A DNA stretch of 64,000 nucleotides, taken from positions 104,759 to 168,758 of the forward strand of contig NZ_PTIX01000017.1 in the NCBI RefSeq assembly GCF_002934265.1, in the 5' to 3' direction. Made by a program: the position numbers and the translations under genes. The stretch is from Actinokineospora auranticolor. GTDB taxonomy: Bacteria; Actinomycetota; Actinomycetes; Mycobacteriales; Pseudonocardiaceae. This document shows, one piece after another, positions 33,959 through 43,851 of this stretch (position 1 is its first letter; each line of letters opens with the position of its first letter). Below the pieces are notes generated by a model. It saw only the letters and a list, made by a program, of their open reading frames with translations. It searched no databases and was not told the DNA's origin.

Positions 33959-36534
33959 TTCGCCCCCACGCCGCGGCACTCCACGGCGACGTCGTCGAGT
34001 TGGTAGATGCGCATGCCGGGCTTCCACACGCTCGCGTCGGCGACGACGCGGACCCGCTGGTCGCCGCGCTCGACCCGCTTGAGGTGCACCTCGAGGGTCA
34101 TCTCCCCGTCGGTGGCCAGGATCTGGCCGCGGTAGCGCCAGGACAGCGGCAGACCGGCCGGGAGGACGAACTCCGGCGCGACGAGCCCGTCGGCCAGGCC
34201 CGCGTCGACCAGCCACTCCTGCATGGCCTGGATGACCGCCTCGACGCCGAGCGAGCCGGGCATCACGGGGTCGAGGTGGAAGTGGCGGCGGAAGAACCAG
34301 TCGGTCTCGCGGATCGGCTTGACCGCGCGCAGGTAGCCGAGGCCGTGGTCGCCGCCGCCGTCGACGACCTGGACCTCGTCGATCAGGTGCAGGTGCGCGG
34401 TGGAGCGGGCGGGACCGTCGGTCCCGCGCCGCCCCACCGCGATGGTGCGCACCCGGGGAGCGGAGGCCTGGCGCTCCAACCAGGTGGGCACGTACGCGCC
34501 GCCGTCGAGGCCGGTCTGGTTGGCCAGCGCCCGCTCGTTGAAGAACCCGAACAGGGACTCGCCGCGGTAGAACGGCTCGCCGTCGACGGACAGCTCGTAG
34601 GTGAAGCTCTGCAGCACCGCTCCACTGAGGACGCTGGTGTTGGTCAGCTCGGAGTGCTGCTGGATGGTCTTGTCCCGCAGGTCGACCTCGCGCAGGACGG
34701 TGGCGGAGCCGTCGAGGTTGCGGAGGCTGAAGTCGTCGTTGGGGTCGGTGAGGGTGGCACCGAGGTAGTAGCCGAGCAGCAGCGCGGACTGCAGCGAGGT
34801 CTCCATGTAGATGACGTTGGGCATGGAGGCGTTCGCGGTCTCGGCGTAGTACCACGAGTCGGCGGGCGAGTCGTACTCGGTGTCACCCGCGGCCCGGGCG
34901 AGCTTGTGGCGCTCGCCGTCGACGTGCATGACCCGGTCGCAGAGCCGGAGCCCGCCGCTGGGCATGCGGGTGGCGCGGCGGCCCGCGGTGCGCGCGAACT
35001 CGGGGCCGAGGGTGATGGCCAGGTCGCCGCGCGAGCTGTGGATCATGTGGAACTCGTTGAGCAGCGCGGGTTTCCCGTCGGCGTTGCGCCTGCCGAAGTC
35101 GCGCGGGATGGCGCCGCCCTGCTCGGGCCCGATGGGCACGCCGGGGCGTTCGCGGACCTCGAGCTTGAGGCCGTGCACCTTGGCGACGGTGATCCCGTTG
35201 GCGTGCAGGGTGACCTCGGCGGTGAGGCGGGGGCGCGGGATCATGTCCAGATCGGACAGTGCGAGGGCGACGTCGACGTCGCCGGTGACCGGGGCGGCCA
35301 GTTCGACCTCGGCGCCCTGGGCGGTGAACTCGGCGTCGGGCAGGCACAGGTGCAGGCCCAGGTTGAGCGCGATGACCTGCGCGGCTTGCAGCGCGACCTC
35401 GGTGACGGCGGTGACGGTGAAGTCGGTGAGGTGCGCGGTGGCGTGCAGCGTCCCGTGGTTCCACTCGCCCGCGCGGCGGGTGGTGTGGGTGACCTGGGTC
35501 AGGGCGCCGTGGGTGGGGGTGTGCAGGCGGATCTCGGGGTTGAGGCCCTGCTGGTCGTAGGGGCGGCCGAAGACGGTGGCGATGGCACCCGCGCGGAGGT
35601 GGTCGAGGTCCTGGCGGGTGAGGGCGGAGGCGGTGGTGCGGGCCAGGGCCTTGAACGCGCCTTCGGTGGTGGCCGGTTCGGGGTAGCGGCGCTCGCCGGG
35701 GGCGGTGATCTCGGTGGCGACGACGGCGTCGGGCTGGATCGTGACGACGAAGTGCCGTGCGGGGCCCTGGATCGGGGTGGGCACGACCGCGGCCGGGAGC
35801 GCGGTCTGCTGGTCCGCGGCGGGCGGGGAAGCGATCCGAGCCGTGCCGTGCTGGGCGTGCGGGCCCGACCCGTTGGACCGCGAGTCGATCTGGGGCGCGG
35901 CGTACCGGGCGGGGAGCCCGGCGGACCGGGTCACCTCGGCCAGTCGCGCGTACTGCATGGCCTCCTGCGCGGCCAGCGCGGAGGCGTGCGCGGCCACCAG
36001 GCTTTCCCGCAGCCGTGCCACGACCTGGGCGGCGTGGTCCCCGGGCGCGGGCCGGAGTTGTCCACAGGCCTCGTCGTCGAACCCCGGGTTCTGTCGGTCC
36101 CCCGGAGTAGCGTTGATTTCGGGGGTCCCCCAGGCCCGGGGGGTGATTTCGTGGGAAATCGCTGGTGCGGGGGCCGGGGTGTGGGGCCGCGAGGCGGGCG
36201 ACGGCGTCACCGGATCGGGGGATTTCCCGGCGGGGGCGGCCGTGGGCTGGGGATAGCCGGTGGTCCACGCGGTCGCCGGGGCGGAGCCGGTCGGCGACGC
36301 GGCGGTCGGGGTGGCCGCGGCGGAGACCGTCGTGGCGGAACCAGTCGGGCCGGCCGGGGCGGAGGCCATCGCGGCTGAGCCGGTCGGGGTGGCCGAGGCG
36401 GGGATCGTCACGGCGGAGCCGGTCGGCGTGGTGTCGGTCGGGGAACTGGTGGTCGGGGAAGTGGTGGTCGGGGAAGTGGTGGCGGCGCCGGGGAGGAAGT
36501 CGAAGGGGGTGCCGTCGAAGGTCAAGGTGGTCAT
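33955..36534 (-). CDS. Multi-hotdog dehydratase protein (PfaC-like DH region without KS-CLF)
   Basis: 859 aa, ATG overlapping the PfaA stop (ATGA). Residues ~18-150 are a Thr/Ser/Pro/Ala-rich linker with short repeated motifs. Residues ~235-470 look like a diverged hotdog region. Two FabA-like hotdogs follow: one with ASMPNVIYMETSLQSA (~565), matching the non-catalytic partner in PfaC, and one with the catalytic signature HFHLDPVMPGSLGVEA (~750). They should dehydrate beta-hydroxyacyl-ACP and may isomerise double bonds as FabA does. Canonical PfaC carries KS and chain-length-factor domains before the DH pair; here they are absent. Confidence 0.88.
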   Translation of the reverse strand: MTTLTFDGTPFDFLPGAATTSPTTTSPTTSSPTDTTPTGSAVTIPASATPTGSAAMASAPAGPTGSATTVSAAATPTAASPTGSAPATAWTTGYPQPTAAPAGKSPDPVTPSPASRPHTPAPAPAISHEITPRAWGTPEINATPGDRQNPGFDDEACGQLRPAPGDHAAQVVARLRESLVAAHASALAAQEAMQYARLAEVTRSAGLPARYAAPQIDSRSNGSGPHAQHGTARIASPPAADQQTALPAAVVPTPIQGPARHFVVTIQPDAVVATEITAPGERRYPEPATTEGAFKALARTTASALTRQDLDHLRAGAIATVFGRPYDQQGLNPEIRLHTPTHGALTQVTHTTRRAGEWNHGTLHATAHLTDFTVTAVTEVALQAAQVIALNLGLHLCLPDAEFTAQGAEVELAAPVTGDVDVALALSDLDMIPRPRLTAEVTLHANGITVAKVHGLKLEVRERPGVPIGPEQGGAIPRDFGRRNADGKPALLNEFHMIHSSRGDLAITLGPEFARTAGRRATRMPSGGLRLCDRVMHVDGERHKLARAAGDTEYDSPADSWYYAETANASMPNVIYMETSLQSALLLGYYLGATLTDPNDDFSLRNLDGSATVLREVDLRDKTIQQHSELTNTSVLSGAVLQSFTYELSVDGEPFYRGESLFGFFNERALANQTGLDGGAYVPTWLERQASAPRVRTIAVGRRGTDGPARSTAHLHLIDEVQVVDGGGDHGLGYLRAVKPIRETDWFFRRHFHLDPVMPGSLGVEAVIQAMQEWLVDAGLADGLVAPEFVLPAGLPLSWRYRGQILATDGEMTLEVHLKRVERGDQRVRVVADASVWKPGMRIYQLDDVAVECRGVGAK

Positions 36535-39500
36535 CGGGGCTCCGGGGTGGTGCGGCGGGTGACGGCCTCGGTGAACTTGTCGCGCATGTCGGGGGTCGTC
36601 ACGACGGACACGTCGGTCACGCGCTGGAGGAGTTGGCCGTCCGGGCTCTGGATGGACACGTCGACGGTCACGGTCATCTGGGTGTCGCGGAGGTTGTCGA
36701 CCACCGCGATGAACGGGGTGGTGTCGGGCAGCGGGGCGAAGAACTCCCAGCGGCCCAGCGACAGCGGCAGGCAGCCCGCGTCCAGGAACCAGACGCCCAG
36801 CACGGCGGCGGCCTGGAGCACCACGTCACCGAGCACCGGGCTGTGCAGCGCCGACCGGTACGCGCCGAAGCCGACCGGTTCGTCCGCCAAGGCGCACTCG
36901 GCGACCAAGCGGCGCGGGTCGTGCTCCAGCACGCGCCGCACGCCTTGCAGCAGCGGGCCGTGGAAGAGGTCCGCGTCCTCGTAGGCCGTCGTCGGGGTGC
37001 CGCCGCCGACCTCGTAGGCCCGGCCGCGCGGCGCCGTGGCCACCGTGGCGGACAGGACGAACGTGCCGCGGTAGTGCGACCGCTGGCCGCTCACCACCGA
37101 CGCGTTGACCAGCAGCCGGTCGCCGTCCACGACGCCCGCCGTGGCCTCCAGCCAGTACTCGGGGGCCAGCGAACCGTCGAACACCAGGCCGCGCTGCACC
37201 TCGAAGCCGCGCACCTCGACGACCCGCAGGCCCGGGTTGGCCCGCTCCAGCGCCCCGGCGATCCAGCCGAGCGCGGCGGACGCGGGCAGCACCGGGTGCG
37301 TGCCGATCCGGTGCGCGTCGATCACCGGGTCGCCGCCCACGGCCCGCACGTCGCGGCGGGCGCGCAGCGGCGCGGTCGGGCGCGGCGCGGCGGTCTCGGC
37401 CAGCGGCGCGGCCGGGCCGACGAGCACCTCGATGTCGCCCAGGTGCGAGTCGGCGAACTGCTCGGCGAACATGGCCGACCCGGTCGCGACCGGCAGCAGC
37501 GGGATGCCGCGCGCCTTGAACAGCTCGGACAGCTCCGGCGTCACCATGCCGCCGTCCCAGGCGCCCCAGTTGATCGCGGTGACCCTGCGGTGCGGGGCCG
37601 ACCGCTTCCAGGTGGCGGCGAGCCTGCCGAGCGCCTCGTTGGCGACGGCGTAGTCGGCCTGGCCGGTGTTGCCGTAGACGCCCGCGACGGAGGCGAACAG
37701 GACGATGTGCCGCAGCCGGGACTCGTCGACGGCGTCGAGGACCGCGCGCAGGCCGGTGAGCTTGGGGCCCAGGACCTTGGCCAGGTGCTCGGGGGTCTTG
37801 TCGGTGATCACCGCGTCGGCGAGCGCGCCCGCGCCGTGCACCAGCCCGGTGGGCCGGATGCCGTCGAGGGCTTCGCGGACCGCGTCGGCGTCGGTGATGT
37901 CGACGGCGAGGTAGCGGACCTGGACACCGTGCTCCGCGACCGCGGCCAGCGTCTGGTGGATCTCGCGCTGGGCCAGGAGTTCGTGGTAGCGGCGGTCGAC
38001 GTCCTTGGGGGTCACCGGGCCCGCGGCGCGCATCTGCTCGATGAGCCGGGGCTTGAGGTCGTCGGCGTGCGCCCAGTCGGGGAGCTCGGTCAGCGCGGTG
38101 CGGCCGAGGAGGACGAACTCGCCGCGCCCCCGGGTGGCCAGGGCCTGGACGCACGCGGCCGTGACGCCCCGGGCGCCACCGGTGACGACGATGACGTCGT
38201 CGTCCGCGAGGGTCGGTTCGGCGGGCCCCTCCGGCCGCTCGCTGAACACCGCGGTCCAGCGGTTGCCGAGGCTGTCGATGCCGACCTCGACGGGTTCGGC
38301 CGCGGCGTCGTTGATCTCCCGCCAGACCAGTTCGGGGTCGTCGAGCTTGGTGTCGACGGCCCGGCAGAACAGCCCGGGCACCTCGTGCCGCAGGGTCTTG
38401 ACCAACCCGGCGATCCCACCGGCGAGCGCGTCGGCCGGGGCGGCGGCGCCCTCGTGGCCGAGCGCACCGTCGAGGGCGGTCACGGAGACGAAGGCGGCGC
38501 GGGTGCCGCGGTCGATCGTCCGCCGGAGCGCGGGGACGACGTCCTTGGCGAGCAGGAGGTGGCTGGTGAGCAGCTCGACGTTGCCCGCCCAGGTGGCGTC
38601 GGTGGGCAGGCCGACCAGGCAGAGGTCGATCTGGTCCACTGTGGACGCTTCCTCGGGTCCGACGACCGTCCACCCGCGTTCCCGCAACGCCTCCGCGTGC
38701 CGCGGGGCCGCGCTGACGACGGCGACGGGGTTCTCGGCGTAGCCGCCCGCGGCCTCGTCGACCGGGGGGATGCGGACGAGTTCGAGGTGCGCCCGGCGCG
38801 CGGTGGGGTCGTCCTCGGGGTCGTCCTCGGCGCCGAAGTAGCCGATGACGTCGGCGAGGGTGCGGAGCTCGGCGACCTGCTCGGGGCCGACGGCGGGCAG
38901 CGACGGGAAGCGCTCGCCGAGGGTGCCGAGGATCTGGACCCGCTTGATGGAGTCGACGCCGAGGTCGGCTTCGAGGTCCATGGTGAGGTCGATCATCTCG
39001 ACGGGGTAGCCGGTCTTCTCCGCGACGATGTCGAGCAGGGCCGACTTGATGTCCGGGGCCGGTGCGGCCACGGGCGCCGCCGAGGTGTGGTGCGCCTGCT
39101 TGACGTCCGATGCCTGCCCGGCGCCGAGGTGCGCGATGACATCGGCGAGGGTGCGCAGTTCGGCGACCTGCTCCGGGCCGACCGCCGGGAGTTCGGGGAA
39201 ACGCTCGCCCAAGGCGCCGAGGATCTGCACGCGCTTGATCGAGTCGACACCGAGATCGGCTTCCAGGTCCATGGTCAGATCGACCATCTCCACCGGATAA
39301 CCGGTCTTCTCCGACACGATGTCCACCAGGGCCGACTTGACGTCCGGAGCCGATGTGGCGGCGGGCGCTCCAGCGGTGAGGTGCGCGATGACGTCGGCCA
39401 GGGTGCGGAGTTCCGCCACCTGCTCCGGGCCCACCGCGGGCAGCGACGGGAAGCGCTCGCCGAGAGTGCCGAGGATCTGCACCCGCTTGATCGAGTCGAC

Positions 39501-42500
39501 ACCCAGGTCGGCTTCCAGGTCCATGGTCAGATCGACCATCTCCACCGGATAACCGGTCTTGTCGGCCACGATGCCGACCAGGGCCGCGCTGATGTCCGGA
39601 GCCGGGGCGCCGGTGGGTGCGCCTGCGGAGAGGTAGGTGATGACGTCGGCGAGGGTGCGGAGTTCCGCGACCTGCTCCGGGCCGACCGCCGGGAGCTCGG
39701 GGAAACGCTCGCCCAAGGCGCCGAGGATCTGCACGCGCTTGATCGAGTCGACACCCAGGTCCGCTTCCAGGTCCATGGTCAGGTCGACCATGTCCGGGGG
39801 GTAGCCGGTCTTGTCGGCGACGATCTCCACAAGGGCGCCGCTGATGTCCGGGGCCTGGGTGGCGGTGGACGGGGCGGCGGTGAGGTGGGCGACCACGTCG
39901 GCCAGGGTCCGCAGTTCCGCGACCTGCTCCGGGCCGACCGCCGGGAGTTCGGGGAAACGCTCGCCCAGGGCACCGAGGATCTGGACGCGCTTGATGGAGT
40001 CGACGCCGAGGTCGGCCTCCAGGTCCATGGTCAGGTCAACCATGTCCGACGGGTAGCCGGTCTTGTCGGCCACGATGGCGAGGAGGGCCGACTGGAGTTC
40101 GGGTGCTTGCGCCCGGGAGGTGGCTGGTTGGGGGGCAGCCGGGGCGGGCGGGGGTGGGGGCTGCTCGAACGCGGGAGGAGTCGAGGCGGCCGGTTCTGCA
40201 TGGCGGGGTTCCGGGGCGGGTGAGGGGAGTTCCGGGGCCGGGACGGCCGGGGAAGCGGACGCGGCCGGGGCGGGGACAGCCGGGGCAGCGGGGGGCGTGG
40301 GGGTGGTGAGGGCGACCGGGGGGAACTGGGCGAGCGACGGGTCCGGCTGGGCGACGCGGCTCGGGGAGAACTCCAGTTCGGTCAAGGCGGCCAGGATCTC
40401 GTTGACCCGGATGTGCGCGGCGCCGATCGCGACGCTCTGGTCGGTGATCGCGTCCACGGCGGAGTGCAGGCCGGGGCTCGGGTCCGGGGTGGTGCGCAGC
40501 GCGGAGACCAGGCCGTCGGCGACCCGGAGCTGGCCCTCGACGTAGCGGGTGTGCAGGTCCAGGTGGCGGGCCGCGACCTCACCGAAGCCGGTCACGACCG
40601 GGTGGTAGGCGTTCGCGGCGGGGAGCGGGTCGGGCACCGGGACGACGGCCGTCTCGGTGGCCACGGCGACCGCCGAGGCCGGGGCGGCGACCGGTGCCGC
40701 GGCGGCGCCGTTCGACGAAGCGGGCACCGGCGTGAACGGCGCGGTGGCCGCGGGGGACGTGGGAGCGGCGGCAGCAGCGGACGCGGCGTAGGCGGGAACC
40801 GAAGCCGTCGCAGCGGCGGGGAGCGACGCGGAGAGAGCGGACGCGGAGTGGGCGGGAACCGAAGCGGAGGCAGCGGGAAGCGGCTCGGCGGCGGATCGGG
40901 ACGCGTGCGCGGGAGCCGAAGGGGCGGCGGGGAGCGGCGCGGTGAAGGTGGGGGCGGCGCCGTTCGAGGTGGGCTCCGCGTGGGTCACGACCTGGTACGA
41001 GCCGTCGAGGGCGGTGGCGTAGGCGGTGTGGCGGCTGTCGGGGACGTAGTCGCGGCCGGTGAGGGTGACCGTCATCCCCTTGGGCGCCACCACCTCCAGC
41101 GGCGCCGCGTCGTGGCGGTTGATGTCGGTGACGGGCGCGCCCACCACCGCCAGCTGGACCGCCGCGCGCTTGAGCGACAGGTCGCTGTCGACCTTCCTGC
41201 CCTGGTCGACGGCGATGGTCACCACGTCCGACCCCAGGGTCCGGGTCGCCAGGTCGGTCAGCACCCGCCGGGGGCCGAACTCGACCAGGACGGTGCAGCC
41301 GTCGGCCTCCAGGGCCCGCAGGCCTGCCACGAACTCGACCGGGTTGCGCAGCTGCTCCGCGAGGACCGCCCGGTTCTGCTCCACCGACTCGCCGTAGGAG
41401 GCGCCCGCGGTGTTGGCGTAGACCGGGCCGGACGGGACCGTCAAGTCCACATCGGACAGATCGGCCCGGAACACCTCCACGGCGTGGCCGACGTGCGAGG
41501 TGTGGAACGCCGCCGCGACCGGCAGGACCTTCGCCGTCACACCGCGGGTCTTGCACGCGGCGACGAAGTCGGCCACGGCGATCGTCGCGCCGCCCACAAC
41601 GACCTGGTCCGGCGCGTTGTGGTTGCACACCGACACCTCGGGGTGGTCGGCGAGGATCTCCTCGACCGCCTCCCGGGTCGCGTCGACGGCGACCATCGCG
41701 CCCGCGTCGAAGTCGGCCGACGGCGGCGCCATCGCCAGGCCGCGGGCCCGGGCGAGGCGGAAGAAGTCGGCGTCGGCCAGCGAGCCCGCCGCCCACAGCG
41801 CGGTCAGCTCGCCGAAGCTGTGCCCGAGGAAGCCCGCGCACTCCAGCCCCAACTCGGCCAGGAACCGGAACTGCCCCGCGGACAGCGCGCCGATGGCGGG
41901 CTGCGCGTACTCGGTGCGGCGCAGCGCCAACTCGCGGTCGGCGTCGGTGGTGCCGTCGAAGGAGGCCGCCGGGTAGACGACCTCGGACAGCAGCTGGCCG
42001 GACTCGAAGACCGCGTTGGCCTCGTCGAAAGCACCGCCCAGCAAGGGGTTGTTCAGCACCGCCGACAGTCCCATGTCGACGTACTGGCTGCCCTGGCCCG
42101 CGAACAGCGCGCCCACCTTGACCACCGGCAGCGCCCGCCGCCGGTAGTACACACCGGACGGGTGCGTCCACTGCTCGGCGGCCGAGGACGACAGCTGCGC
42201 CACGGCGACCGGGAGCAGCTCCTCCAGCGACCCCGCGAACCCGATCCGCGCGTGGTCGGCCGGGATCGGGCCGGATGCCGCAGCGGCGCCGGACTTCAGC
42301 AGCGCCAGCAGTTCCTCGCGCGTCGGCGCGTGCCACAGCCAGGCCCGGGCGGTCTCGTGCAGGGTCCGGGTCACCGAGCGGTCACCGGTGGCCTCTTCCA
42401 GCACCACGTGGAAGTTGGTGCCGCCGAAGCCCATCGCCGACGCCGCCGCGCGGCGGACCGGGCGGCGCGGGTCGGTGATCCACGGGCGGGTGCGGGTGTT

Positions 42501-43796
42501 GAGGTAGAAGGCCGCGCTGTCGAAGTCGATCGTGGTGTTCGGCTTGCTGACGTTGATCGTCGGCGGCAGCGTCTTGTGGTAGAGGCCCATGGCCAGCTTG
42601 ATCAGGCTCGCCGCGCCCGCCGCGCCCTTGGTGTGGCCGATCTGCGACTTCACGCTGCCGATCGCGGCGAAGTGCCGCTCGTCGGTCACCGACCGCAGCA
42701 GGTCGTTGAGCGCGGTCAGCTCGGTCTTGTCGCCGACGCGGGTGCCGGTGGCGTGCGCCTCGAACAGGCCGATGGAGTCCGGGGCGCAGTCCGCGTCGGC
42801 GTACGCGCGGCGCAGCGCCACGACCTGGCCCTCCGCGCGCGGCGCGTAGATGCTCTTGAACCGACCGTCGCTCGAGGACCCGACGCCGCGGATCACCGCG
42901 TACACCCGGTCGCCGTCGCGCTCGGCGTCGGCGAGGCGCTTGAGCGCCAGCATGCCGATGCCCTCGCCGACCAGCGTGCCGTCGGCGGAGTCGTCGAACG
43001 GCTTGATCCGGCCGGACTTGGACAGCGCCTGGGTCTTGGAGAAGCACATGAAGCCGAACACGGAGTTCTCCGTGTCGGCGCCGCCGGTGATCATCATGTC
43101 CGCGCGGCCGGAGACCAGCTCGCCGATCGCGATGTGCACCGCGGAAAGCGACGACGCGCAGGCCGCGTCGACCGTGCAGTTCATCCCGCCCAGGTCGAGC
43201 CGGTTCGCCACCCGCCCCGCGATCACGTTGCCCAGCAGGCCGGGGAAGGAGTTCTCCTCCCACGGCGGGAACGCCTCGGCGTAGCGCGCGGCGATCTGCT
43301 CAGCGTCCTGTTCGGACAGACCGCACGCGCGCACGACCTCGCGCAGCACCGGGGTGGACAGCCGCGCCGCCAGCGGGTGCGACAGCGTGGTCGGACCCGC
43401 GACGCCGAGCACCACGCCGGTGCGGGACGGGTCGTACCAGTCCGAGCCGACCGCGCCCGCGTCGCGCAGCAGGTCCCGCGCCACGCCGAGGCTCAGCATC
43501 TGCACGACGGTGGTGACTTCCAGCTGGTTGGGCGGCAGGCCCCACTCCAGCGGGCTGAACGCCACGTCCGGCACGAACCCGCCGCGGGTGCAGTAGGTCT
43601 TGTCCGGCACGGTGGGGTCGGGGTCGTAGTAGTCCTCGACCCGCCACCGCGAGGCGGGCACGTCCTCGGTGCAGTCGGCGGCGTCCACGACGTTCTGCCA
43701 GAAGACCCGGTGGTCGCTGGCCATCGGGAACAGACCGGACACGCCGACGATGGCGATGGGCGTGTCGGCCGTGCGGTGCTGCTGGTCGGAAGTCAC
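36531..43796 (-). CDS. pfaA: PfaA-like polyunsaturated-lipid synthase, KS-AT-ACP5-KR-DH
   Basis: 2421 aa, GTG start preceded by GAAGGGAC. KS: active Cys in VDAACASSLSAV (~213), His in EAHATGTRVGD (~347) and GHTKGAAGAASL. AT: GQGSQYVDMG and active Ser in GHSFGELTA (~660). A ~200-residue Ala/Pro-rich linker with a conserved-looking segment leads to five ACPs, each with DLGVDSIKRVQILG (Ser near 1266, 1349, 1433, 1516, 1613). KR: VVTGGARGVTAA (~1870), Ser and Tyr in LFASVAGVYGNTGQADYAV (~2035). DH hotdog: DAHRIGTHPVLPASAAL (~2160). This is PfaA order. It should iteratively condense malonyl units and keto-reduce and dehydrate them, with PfaD and the DH protein acting in trans. Confidence 0.94.
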   Translation of the reverse strand: MTSDQQHRTADTPIAIVGVSGLFPMASDHRVFWQNVVDAADCTEDVPASRWRVEDYYDPDPTVPDKTYCTRGGFVPDVAFSPLEWGLPPNQLEVTTVVQMLSLGVARDLLRDAGAVGSDWYDPSRTGVVLGVAGPTTLSHPLAARLSTPVLREVVRACGLSEQDAEQIAARYAEAFPPWEENSFPGLLGNVIAGRVANRLDLGGMNCTVDAACASSLSAVHIAIGELVSGRADMMITGGADTENSVFGFMCFSKTQALSKSGRIKPFDDSADGTLVGEGIGMLALKRLADAERDGDRVYAVIRGVGSSSDGRFKSIYAPRAEGQVVALRRAYADADCAPDSIGLFEAHATGTRVGDKTELTALNDLLRSVTDERHFAAIGSVKSQIGHTKGAAGAASLIKLAMGLYHKTLPPTINVSKPNTTIDFDSAAFYLNTRTRPWITDPRRPVRRAAASAMGFGGTNFHVVLEEATGDRSVTRTLHETARAWLWHAPTREELLALLKSGAAAASGPIPADHARIGFAGSLEELLPVAVAQLSSSAAEQWTHPSGVYYRRRALPVVKVGALFAGQGSQYVDMGLSAVLNNPLLGGAFDEANAVFESGQLLSEVVYPAASFDGTTDADRELALRRTEYAQPAIGALSAGQFRFLAELGLECAGFLGHSFGELTALWAAGSLADADFFRLARARGLAMAPPSADFDAGAMVAVDATREAVEEILADHPEVSVCNHNAPDQVVVGGATIAVADFVAACKTRGVTAKVLPVAAAFHTSHVGHAVEVFRADLSDVDLTVPSGPVYANTAGASYGESVEQNRAVLAEQLRNPVEFVAGLRALEADGCTVLVEFGPRRVLTDLATRTLGSDVVTIAVDQGRKVDSDLSLKRAAVQLAVVGAPVTDINRHDAAPLEVVAPKGMTVTLTGRDYVPDSRHTAYATALDGSYQVVTHAEPTSNGAAPTFTAPLPAAPSAPAHASRSAAEPLPAASASVPAHSASALSASLPAAATASVPAYAASAAAAAPTSPAATAPFTPVPASSNGAAAAPVAAPASAVAVATETAVVPVPDPLPAANAYHPVVTGFGEVAARHLDLHTRYVEGQLRVADGLVSALRTTPDPSPGLHSAVDAITDQSVAIGAAHIRVNEILAALTELEFSPSRVAQPDPSLAQFPPVALTTPTPPAAPAVPAPAASASPAVPAPELPSPAPEPRHAEPAASTPPAFEQPPPPPAPAAPQPATSRAQAPELQSALLAIVADKTGYPSDMVDLTMDLEADLGVDSIKRVQILGALGERFPELPAVGPEQVAELRTLADVVAHLTAAPSTATQAPDISGALVEIVADKTGYPPDMVDLTMDLEADLGVDSIKRVQILGALGERFPELPAVGPEQVAELRTLADVITYLSAGAPTGAPAPDISAALVGIVADKTGYPVEMVDLTMDLEADLGVDSIKRVQILGTLGERFPSLPAVGPEQVAELRTLADVIAHLTAGAPAATSAPDVKSALVDIVSEKTGYPVEMVDLTMDLEADLGVDSIKRVQILGALGERFPELPAVGPEQVAELRTLADVIAHLGAGQASDVKQAHHTSAAPVAAPAPDIKSALLDIVAEKTGYPVEMIDLTMDLEADLGVDSIKRVQILGTLGERFPSLPAVGPEQVAELRTLADVIGYFGAEDDPEDDPTARRAHLELVRIPPVDEAAGGYAENPVAVVSAAPRHAEALRERGWTVVGPEEASTVDQIDLCLVGLPTDATWAGNVELLTSHLLLAKDVVPALRRTIDRGTRAAFVSVTALDGALGHEGAAAPADALAGGIAGLVKTLRHEVPGLFCRAVDTKLDDPELVWREINDAAAEPVEVGIDSLGNRWTAVFSERPEGPAEPTLADDDVIVVTGGARGVTAACVQALATRGRGEFVLLGRTALTELPDWAHADDLKPRLIEQMRAAGPVTPKDVDRRYHELLAQREIHQTLAAVAEHGVQVRYLAVDITDADAVREALDGIRPTGLVHGAGALADAVITDKTPEHLAKVLGPKLTGLRAVLDAVDESRLRHIVLFASVAGVYGNTGQADYAVANEALGRLAATWKRSAPHRRVTAINWGAWDGGMVTPELSELFKARGIPLLPVATGSAMFAEQFADSHLGDIEVLVGPAAPLAETAAPRPTAPLRARRDVRAVGGDPVIDAHRIGTHPVLPASAALGWIAGALERANPGLRVVEVRGFEVQRGLVFDGSLAPEYWLEATAGVVDGDRLLVNASVVSGQRSHYRGTFVLSATVATAPRGRAYEVGGGTPTTAYEDADLFHGPLLQGVRRVLEHDPRRLVAECALADEPVGFGAYRSALHSPVLGDVVLQAAAVLGVWFLDAGCLPLSLGRWEFFAPLPDTTPFIAVVDNLRDTQMTVTVDVSIQSPDGQLLQRVTDVSVVTTPDMRDKFTEAVTRRTTPEPR
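38930..40080 (-). repeat. Five near-identical ACP-coding repeats inside the pfaA-like gene
   Basis: Five copies with a spacing of about 250-290 bp encode the tandem ACPs. Around the phosphopantetheine Ser the copies share long stretches with only scattered silent changes (for example the shared block near 39235-39305 and 39485-39555). Such identity indicates recent duplication or gene conversion and makes this region prone to copy-number change and misassembly. Confidence 0.9.
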
Positions 43797-43851
43797 TAGC
43801 GTCCCTTCGGCTGGGCACTGGCCGGGAAGTCCTGAGTGGACTGGTGGCCGG

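Noticed and set aside
36531..43796. Modular type I PKS or enediyne PKS
   Set aside because: Five tandem ACPs, a separate PfaD and FabA-like hotdogs match PUFA-type synthases. No integrated phosphopantetheinyl transferase or enediyne accessory genes are seen.
36165..43799. Very long plus-strand frames antisense to the pfaA-like gene
   Set aside because: They are Arg/Gly/Asp/His-rich shadows produced by GC-biased third codon positions; the minus strand encodes complete enzyme domains.
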